DNA of 10,373 nt from NCBI GenBank assembly GCA_964345695.1, contig CAYFSC010000112.1, positions 1-10,373 on the forward strand, written 5' to 3'. Below, piece after piece: positions 6,253-10,373 of this stretch. Numbering within the stretch: position 1 is the stretch's first letter; each line of letters begins with the position of its first letter. Under the pieces are notes generated by a model. That model made no database searches. It had not been told where the DNA came from and was given only the letters and a program-made list of their open reading frames with translations. A program made the position numbers and the translations under genes. Source of the DNA: CAYFSC01 sp964345695. Lineage in GTDB: Bacteria > Bacteroidota > Rhodothermia > Rhodothermales > Salinibacteraceae.

Positions 6253-7326
6253 ATGATCGAGCTGGAGAAACTGGAGAAGATCAAGAACCGCTATGACGAG
6301 ATCGAGGCGATGATGGCCGACCCCGAGGTCGCCAGCGATCCGGAGCAGATGCGGGAGCTGGGCAAGGAGCATGGCGAGCTGAAGGACGTCGTCGAGACGA
6401 TCCGGCGGTACGAGAACCTCCTGCAGGAGCGCGAGGACCTCCAGGAAATGGTACGCACGGAAGAGGGCGAGATGAAAGACTTGGCCCAGGATGAGTTGGA
6501 TGACGTGCGGGCGCGGATTCCGGTGGTGGAGAAAGAGCTCAAGATGAAGCTCATTCCCAAGGACCCGGAGGACAAGAAGAACGCCATCGTCGAGATTCGC
6601 GCCGGAACGGGCGGCGACGAGGCGGCGCTCTTTGCGGGCGACTTGTTTCGGCTCTACACGAAGTACGCCGAAAGCAAGGGCTGGCCGTACGAAATCATGG
6701 ATGTCTCGCACGGCTCCCATGGCGGCTACAAGGAGATCGTGTTTGGCATTCAGGGCAAGGGGGCCTTCGGCACGTTCAAGTACGAGAGCGGGGTCCACCG
6801 CGTCCAGCGCGTGCCTGAAACCGAATCGAGCGGGCGCATCCACACCTCAGCGGCGACGGTGGCCGTCCTTCCCGAAGCCGAAGAGGTCGACATCGACATC
6901 AACCCGAGCGACCTGAAGGTCGACACGTTTCGGGCCACCGGGCCCGGAGGGCAGTCCGTGAACACGACCGACTCGGCGGTGCGCATCACGCACATGCCCA
7001 CGAAGGTGACCGTGTCGTGCCAGGACGAGAAGAGCCAGCACAAAAACAAGAGCAAGGCCATGCGGGTGCTGCGCTCCCGCCTCTACGAGAAGAAGCTGGA
7101 GAAGCAGCGTCAGGAGCGGGATGCGGCGCGCCGGTCCATGGTGGGGAGCGGCGACCGATCCGCGAAGATCCGCACGTACAACTTCCCGCAGGACCGCGTA
7201 ACCGACCACCGGCTGGAGGGCGACGACAAGGATCACCCGCTGCAGCGCATCATCGACGGCAACCTCGACCCCATCATCGACGCCCTTCGTGCCCAGGAAA
7301 ACGCCGAGCGGCTGGCGAGTCTGTAA
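6253..7326 (+). CDS. prfA: Peptide chain release factor 1 (RF1)
   Basis: RF1 recognises UAA and UAG in the ribosomal A site and triggers hydrolysis of peptidyl-tRNA. The 357-residue product matches the family length (E. coli 360). The N-terminal helical domain (about 1-105) begins MIELEKLEKIKNRYDEI, supporting the ATG at 6253. The central domain carries AGTGGDEAALFAGDLFRLY (117-135). The stop-codon-reading tripeptide is the RF1-type P-x-T, here PET at 188-190 in RVQRVPETESSGRIHTSA, and not the SPF of RF2. The catalytic loop GPGGQSVNTTDSAVR has GGQ at 232-234, where Gln234 is normally methylated by PrmC. SCQDEKSQHKNKSKA (255-269) follows as expected. prmC often follows prfA in other bacteria, but here the next gene is a convergent ZIP transporter. 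No Shine-Dalgarno is visible. Confidence 0.98.
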   Translation: MIELEKLEKIKNRYDEIEAMMADPEVASDPEQMRELGKEHGELKDVVETIRRYENLLQEREDLQEMVRTEEGEMKDLAQDELDDVRARIPVVEKELKMKLIPKDPEDKKNAIVEIRAGTGGDEAALFAGDLFRLYTKYAESKGWPYEIMDVSHGSHGGYKEIVFGIQGKGAFGTFKYESGVHRVQRVPETESSGRIHTSAATVAVLPEAEEVDIDINPSDLKVDTFRATGPGGQSVNTTDSAVRITHMPTKVTVSCQDEKSQHKNKSKAMRVLRSRLYEKKLEKQRQERDAARRSMVGSGDRSAKIRTYNFPQDRVTDHRLEGDDKDHPLQRIIDGNLDPIIDALRAQENAERLASL

Positions 7327-7331
7327 GGTGC

Positions 7332-7366
7332 GTTGTGGGTTGTGGATTGTGGGTTGTGCGTTGTGG
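7332..7366 (+). repeat. Degenerate 7-bp tandem repeat array, GTTGTGG type
   Basis: Five consecutive heptamers fill 7332-7366. Three are exactly GTTGTGG, the third is ATTGTGG and the fourth GTTGTGC. The array begins 5 nt after the prfA TAA and is sense-oriented to prfA. Its two- and three-base G-runs could in principle stack as a two-layer G-quadruplex. The region is non-coding. It faces a second heptamer array at 7396-7437. Confidence 0.85.
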
Positions 7367-7395
7367 GAGGCGTTTTCGGTCTCCAGGGGCGTATC

Positions 7396-7437
7396 GCCGA
7401 ATCCTGAACCCGGAACGCCGAACCCGGAACGCGGAAC
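7396..7437 (-). repeat. Degenerate 7-bp tandem repeat array, GTTCCGG type
   Basis: Read on the - strand, six consecutive heptamers directly follow the ZIP gene's TGA (7440-7438): GTTCCGC, GTTCCGG, GTTCGGC, GTTCCGG, GTTCAGG and ATTCGGC. There is no spacer after the stop codon. Both this array and the one at 7332-7366 fit GTT-N-N-G-G/C, with one ATT-starting unit each. A 29-nt spacer separates them. It contains GGCG-TAT-CGCC (7388-7398), whose last three bases belong to the array's outermost unit. Confidence 0.85.
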
Positions 7438-8292
7438 TCAGCCGAGGGCCACGTCCAGCAGCATCATGACGGCGAAGCCGCCCATGGCGCCCATCGTGGC
7501 GAGGTCGGTGTTGCCGTGGCGCTGCGACTCGGGGATAAGCTCCTCGACGACCACGTAGATCATCGCCCCGGCGGCAAAGGCGAGCGCATACGGCAGGATC
7601 GGACGGATCGCGAGCACCGCCCCCGCGCCGATCACGGCGGAGATCGGCTCCACGACGCCGGACAGCTGGCCGTACCAAAAGCTCCTGCCGGCGGAAATCC
7701 CCTCCCCGCGCAGCGGCATGGAGACCGCGACCCCTTCTGGAAAGTTCTGGAGCCCGATGCCGATGGCCAGGGCGATGGCGGCGGCAAGGGTGGCACCGGT
7801 GGCCACGTTCATCTGGATGGCCGCCGCGCCGAAGGTGACTCCCACCGCCAGCCCTTCCGGGATGTTGTGCAGCGTGATGGCCATGACGAGCAGCGTGGCC
7901 CGCCGCCAGGACGTGGGAATGCCCTCGGCGTCTTTCATTCGGGCACCGGGGTGCAGGTGCGGCAGGACGGCGTCGGCAACCCGAAGAAAGATCCCACCCA
8001 CGAGAAATCCGACGACCGCCGGGATCCAGGGTGTGATTCCCTGGGCCTCCGCCATGTCGATCGACGGAGCCAGCAGCGACCAGAAGCTCGCCGCGATCAT
8101 CACACCAGCCGCAAAGCCCATCATGGCGTCGAGCAGACGTCGGTTCACACGCCGCGTCACGAACACGACGGCCGCACCCAGCGCCGTGATGCCCCAGGTG
8201 AAGCATCCCGCCAGAAACGACTGGAGGAGGGGCGATTGATTGGCAAACCAGACGGGAAGGGTGTCAGCCATAGGAGGAAGTCCGATCAGCAT
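7438..8292 (-). CDS. ZIP-family divalent metal (zinc) transporter, GufA/ZupT-like
   Basis: The 284-residue membrane protein belongs to the ZIP family, which imports Zn2+ and sometimes Fe2+ or Mn2+ through the inner membrane. The two metal-site helices are clear: LHNIPEGLAVG (141-151) and LQNFPEGVAVS (181-191), giving His142/Asn143/Glu146 and Asn183/Glu186 as probable ligands. About eight hydrophobic segments can be placed, including 24-46, 55-75, 88-110, 132-155, 165-190, 207-228, 231-250 and 264-282. EELIPE (250-255) is typical of the subgroup. The loop between helices 3 and 4 is short with only two His residues, so there is no long His-rich sensor loop. The start is uncertain: ATG at 8292 gives MLIGLPPMADTL, while ATG at 8271 gives MADTLPVWF and lengthens the divergent region to rtcA. 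Neither has a Shine-Dalgarno. The metal specificity cannot be read from the sequence. Confidence 0.93.
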   Translation of the reverse strand: MLIGLPPMADTLPVWFANQSPLLQSFLAGCFTWGITALGAAVVFVTRRVNRRLLDAMMGFAAGVMIAASFWSLLAPSIDMAEAQGITPWIPAVVGFLVGGIFLRVADAVLPHLHPGARMKDAEGIPTSWRRATLLVMAITLHNIPEGLAVGVTFGAAAIQMNVATGATLAAAIALAIGIGLQNFPEGVAVSMPLRGEGISAGRSFWYGQLSGVVEPISAVIGAGAVLAIRPILPYALAFAAGAMIYVVVEELIPESQRHGNTDLATMGAMGGFAVMMLLDVALG

Positions 8293-8360
8293 AGGAAGGC
8301 CATACTACAGCCTACTGAATGGAAGGCGATCGGACCAATGCCCCTGTCAGAGTAGATCCT

Positions 8361-8393
8361 GATTTCACGAGGGCCGATTTCACCAGGGCCGAT
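8361..8393. repeat. 15-bp tandem duplication between the divergent ZIP and rtcA genes
   Basis: GATTTCACGAGGGCC (8361-8375) is followed immediately by GATTTCACCAGGGCC (8376-8390), identical but for one base, and then by GAT starting a third partial copy. It lies 43-75 nt upstream of the rtcA ATG chosen here and upstream of the ZIP start on the other strand, a typical place for direct-repeat operator sites. In the frame of rtcA it would encode DFTRA twice, with the single difference synonymous (ACG/ACC), so an N-terminal extension of RtcA cannot be dismissed. Confidence 0.7.
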
Positions 8394-8435
8394 CGACAGT
8401 CTCTGTATCCGAGTCACAATGTTGAGACAAGAGGC

Positions 8436-9461
8436 ATGCCGACGGACGCCTACGTTCAGCTCGACGGATCCATGGGAGAAGGCGGCGGCCAGATCCTGCG
8501 GTCGGCCCTGTCGCTCTCGGTGCTGATGCAGCGTCCGTTCCGCATCGCCAACATTCGCGCCAATCGGCGCCAGCCGGGGCTCCGTCCGCAGCACGTCACC
8601 GCCGTGCGCGCTGCCGCGGCCATCAGTGCCGCCCGGGTCAGTGAGGCCGAGGTCGGCACGCAGGCGCTTACGTTCGAGCCGTCTGGTCTCGAAGGGGGCA
8701 CGTACGCGTTCGACGTGGGAACAGCGGGCAGTGCTACGCTTGTCGCGCAAACCGTGCTGTTTCCGCTTCTGACGGCAGAGGACGCATCTACCGTAACGGT
8801 CGAGGGCGGCACCCACAATCCACAGGCGCCCCCGTTCGAGTTTCTGGAGCACGCTTTTCTTCCCGTCATCAACCGGATGGGACCGCGGGTGACGGCACGT
8901 CTGGAGCGCCCGGGCTTCTACCCGGCTGGCGGCGGTCGGCTGCATCTCCGCATCGAGCCGACCGAGACCCTTCACCCCCTCCACCTGACCGAACGAGGGG
9001 CGGAGCGAGGGCGCCGCGCCATTGCGCTCGTGGCCAACCTGCCGCGGCACATCGGGGAGCGCGAGGTGCTGACCCTGCACGAGCACCTGCCGGGCGGTGT
9101 CTCCGACCGAGCCGTCCGTACGCCGAACGCTCACAGTCCGGGCAACGCCCTGGCACTGCTGTTCGCCTTCGAGCACGTGACGGCGGCGGTGACGGGGCGG
9201 GGGGAGAAAGGAAAGCCTGCCGAGGAGGTCGCCCGCGAGGTGGCCGCGGCCGGCGAGTCGTTTCTGCGCTCCGGCGTTCCGGTCGGGCCCTACCTGGCCG
9301 ACCAACTGCTGATTCCGCTTGTGCTGGGTGGAGGCACCATCATCACGGGAACGCCCACGGGGCACACGCGCACCAACGCGCTGGTCATCGCCCGCTTTCA
9401 CCGGCGGCGCCTGTCGCTGAGCCGCCGGGCCGACGCCTATCGCATCACGGCCGACGCCTGA
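8436..9461 (+). CDS. rtcA: RNA 3'-terminal phosphate cyclase RtcA
   Basis: RtcA uses ATP to turn an RNA 3'-phosphate into a 2',3'-cyclic phosphate through an enzyme-AMP intermediate, in RNA repair or end processing. The 341-residue product matches E. coli RtcA (338). The N-terminal signature LDGSMGEGGGQILRSALSLS (9-28) and GTAGSATLVAQTVLF (95-109) are diagnostic. So are GGTHNPQAPPFEF (124-136), ERPGFYPAGGGRL (157-169), LPRHIGERE (202-210) and GPYLADQLLIPLVLGGG (284-300). His310 in TGHTRTNA aligns with the adenylated catalytic His309 of E. coli. The ATG at 8436 places the signature as in the family. A longer in-frame start at 8319 would add 39 residues with a DFTRA repeat and no RtcA similarity. 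GAGG lies 1 nt before the ATG, too close to act as a normal ribosome site. No rtcB or rtcR is present in the window. Confidence 0.96.
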   Translation: MPTDAYVQLDGSMGEGGGQILRSALSLSVLMQRPFRIANIRANRRQPGLRPQHVTAVRAAAAISAARVSEAEVGTQALTFEPSGLEGGTYAFDVGTAGSATLVAQTVLFPLLTAEDASTVTVEGGTHNPQAPPFEFLEHAFLPVINRMGPRVTARLERPGFYPAGGGRLHLRIEPTETLHPLHLTERGAERGRRAIALVANLPRHIGEREVLTLHEHLPGGVSDRAVRTPNAHSPGNALALLFAFEHVTAAVTGRGEKGKPAEEVAREVAAAGESFLRSGVPVGPYLADQLLIPLVLGGGTIITGTPTGHTRTNALVIARFHRRRLSLSRRADAYRITADA

Positions 9462-9483
9462 CGCATCCCGACTGCCGGGTGCG
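9462..9483. terminator. Stem-loop between convergent rtcA and aldo/keto reductase genes
   Basis: CGCA (9462-9465) and CCCG (9467-9470) pair with CGGG (9476-9479) and TGCG (9480-9483) around a 5-nt ACTGC loop. This gives eight base pairs with one bulged T (9466). It fills most of the 28-bp gap between the two convergent stop codons, where a bidirectional terminator is expected. Neither strand has a T-run after it, so the call is by position and structure only. Confidence 0.5.
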
Positions 9484-9489
9484 GAGAGA

Positions 9490-10373
9490 TCAGTGGTGGC
9501 GCCAGTTGCGGGGCGGCTCGGGCTTGTTGTCGAGGATCGACTCGATCGCCTCGATGACGTCGGGTGTGAGCTGTGGAGCCACCTCCAGCGCCTGCATGTT
9601 CTCCTCCACCTGATGCGGCTTCGACGCGCCGGTGATGACGGTGCTCACGTACGGGTTCTTGAGGCACCACGCCAGGGCAAGCTGCGCCGTGGTGCAGTTC
9701 AGGCGCTCGGCCACGGACGTGAGCCGGCGGACCGTGTCGAGGCGTTCCTCGCGGAGCACCGCGTCGCGCAGCCACTCGTAGCCCTCGGTGGCGAGGCGAC
9801 TGTCATCCGGAACCCCGTCGTTGTACTTGCCCGTGAGGAGGCCGCTCGCCAGCGGGCTCCAGATGGTGGTGCCGAGGCCGACATCGTCGTACAGCGGGGC
9901 GTACTCGCGCTCCACCCGGTCGCGGTGGAACATGTTGTACTGCGGCTGCTCCATGGTGGGCGGCACGAGATGCTGGCGGCGAGCCACCTCGCAGGCGTGG
10001 CGGATCTGCTCGGCGCTCCACTCGCTCGTGCCCCAGTAGAACGCGTACCCCTGATCGACCAGATGGCTCATCGCACGTACCGTCTCCTCGATGGGCGTCT
10101 CGACGTCCGGGCGATGACAAAACACCAGGTCCACGTAGTCCATCTGCAGGCGGCCCAGTGCGGCCTCGGTGCCCTCGATGACGTGCTTGCGGGAGAGGCC
10201 GGTGTCGTTCGGCCCGTCGCCGCCCCAGAAAATCTTGGTCGACACGATCAGGTCGGTGCGGTCCCAGCCTTTGTCACGGATGATCTCGCCCATCATGATT
10301 TCCGACTGGCCGCCGGCGTACGCCTCGGCGTTGTCGAAGAAGTTGACGCCGTGGTCGTAGGCGATCTGCATGC
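9490..10373 (-). CDS. Aldo/keto reductase, Kv-beta-like (N-terminus outside window)
   Basis: The frame runs from the right window edge down to a TGA at 9492-9490. The Met at 10371 is internal, because the family's N-terminal strand and start are missing; roughly 35-40 residues should lie beyond the edge. Aldo/keto reductases are soluble NAD(P)H-dependent TIM-barrel enzymes that reduce aldehydes and ketones. Counting from the visible Met, the catalytic tetrad is complete: Asp13 and Tyr18 in FFDNAEAYAGGQSE, Lys46 in VSTKIFWGG and His86 in FCHRPD. Further motifs are WGTSEWSAEQI, QPQYNMFHRDRVE, TIWSPLASGLLTGKYNDG and the cofactor-binding VITGASKPHQVEENMQAL. The last is typical of the AKR6/AKR14 group (voltage-gated K+ channel beta subunit and E. 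coli YghZ-like proteins). No channel gene is nearby, so a stand-alone reductase is likely; the substrate is unknown. Confidence 0.94.
   Translation of the reverse strand, partial: MQIAYDHGVNFFDNAEAYAGGQSEIMMGEIIRDKGWDRTDLIVSTKIFWGGDGPNDTGLSRKHVIEGTEAALGRLQMDYVDLVFCHRPDVETPIEETVRAMSHLVDQGYAFYWGTSEWSAEQIRHACEVARRQHLVPPTMEQPQYNMFHRDRVEREYAPLYDDVGLGTTIWSPLASGLLTGKYNDGVPDDSRLATEGYEWLRDAVLREERLDTVRRLTSVAERLNCTTAQLALAWCLKNPYVSTVITGASKPHQVEENMQALEVAPQLTPDVIEAIESILDNKPEPPRNWRHH

Noticed and set aside
5545..6843. 432-codon open frame on the - strand
   Set aside because: It is antisense to the very well conserved glmS and prfA and shows no recognisable domain.
7332..7437. CRISPR array
   Set aside because: Units are 7 bp with no spacers between them, and no cas gene is present.
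7516..8355. 279-codon open frame on the + strand opposite the ZIP gene
   Set aside because: The - strand encodes a clear eight-helix ZIP transporter; the + strand product is hydrophilic, Gly/Arg/His-rich and without motifs.
8286..9401. 371-codon open frame on the - strand opposite rtcA
   Set aside because: rtcA on the + strand has all family signatures and a catalytic His; the antisense product looks like nothing known.

Overview
The window is ordinary chromosomal housekeeping DNA from a high-GC Gram-negative bacterium. Several features suggest the Bacteroidota/Rhodothermota side, and a Salinibacter-like halophile is my best guess. The proteins are rich in Asp and Glu. The lipopolysaccharide (LPS) transport genes include a large OstA-like lipoprotein of the Bacteroidota kind. 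None of the translation starts has a well-placed Shine-Dalgarno sequence. The organism is inferred from style and gene content, not from a marker gene.

Layout from left to right. Positions 1-627 (+) hold the 3' part of a GNAT acetyltransferase gene. Positions 715-4114 (+) hold a three-gene LPS-transport cluster: an LptC-like protein, an OstA/LptA-like lipoprotein and the ABC ATPase LptB. The last two overlap by 4 bp, which suggests translational coupling. After a 173-nt leader comes glmS (4288-6123, +), glucosamine-6-phosphate synthase, which makes the amino sugar used for both peptidoglycan and LPS. It is followed by prfA (6253-7326, +), peptide release factor 1. A ZIP-family metal transporter (7438-8292, -) faces prfA. 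It diverges from rtcA (8436-9461, +), the RNA 3'-phosphate cyclase. rtcA in turn converges on an aldo/keto reductase cut by the right edge (9490-10373, -).

The first half therefore has an envelope theme: LPS export next to amino-sugar supply. The second half mixes translation termination, metal uptake, RNA end processing and redox metabolism with no obvious common pathway. No gap exceeds 300 bp. I see no tRNA, rRNA, CRISPR array, insertion sequence or prophage gene.

I did not find a new multi-gene system. The most unusual structure is in the 111-bp gap between prfA and the ZIP gene. It holds two facing arrays of degenerate 7-bp repeats, one GTTGTGG-like on the + strand and one GTTCCGG-like on the - strand. 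Each is sense-oriented to the gene it follows. Together they make a large imperfect inverted repeat between convergent genes. A possible two-unit relative lies just after glmS. Lesser signals are an inverted repeat that ends 2 nt before the prfA start, a 15-bp tandem duplication between the ZIP gene and rtcA, and a low-complexity, repeat-bearing C-terminal tail on the OstA-like protein.
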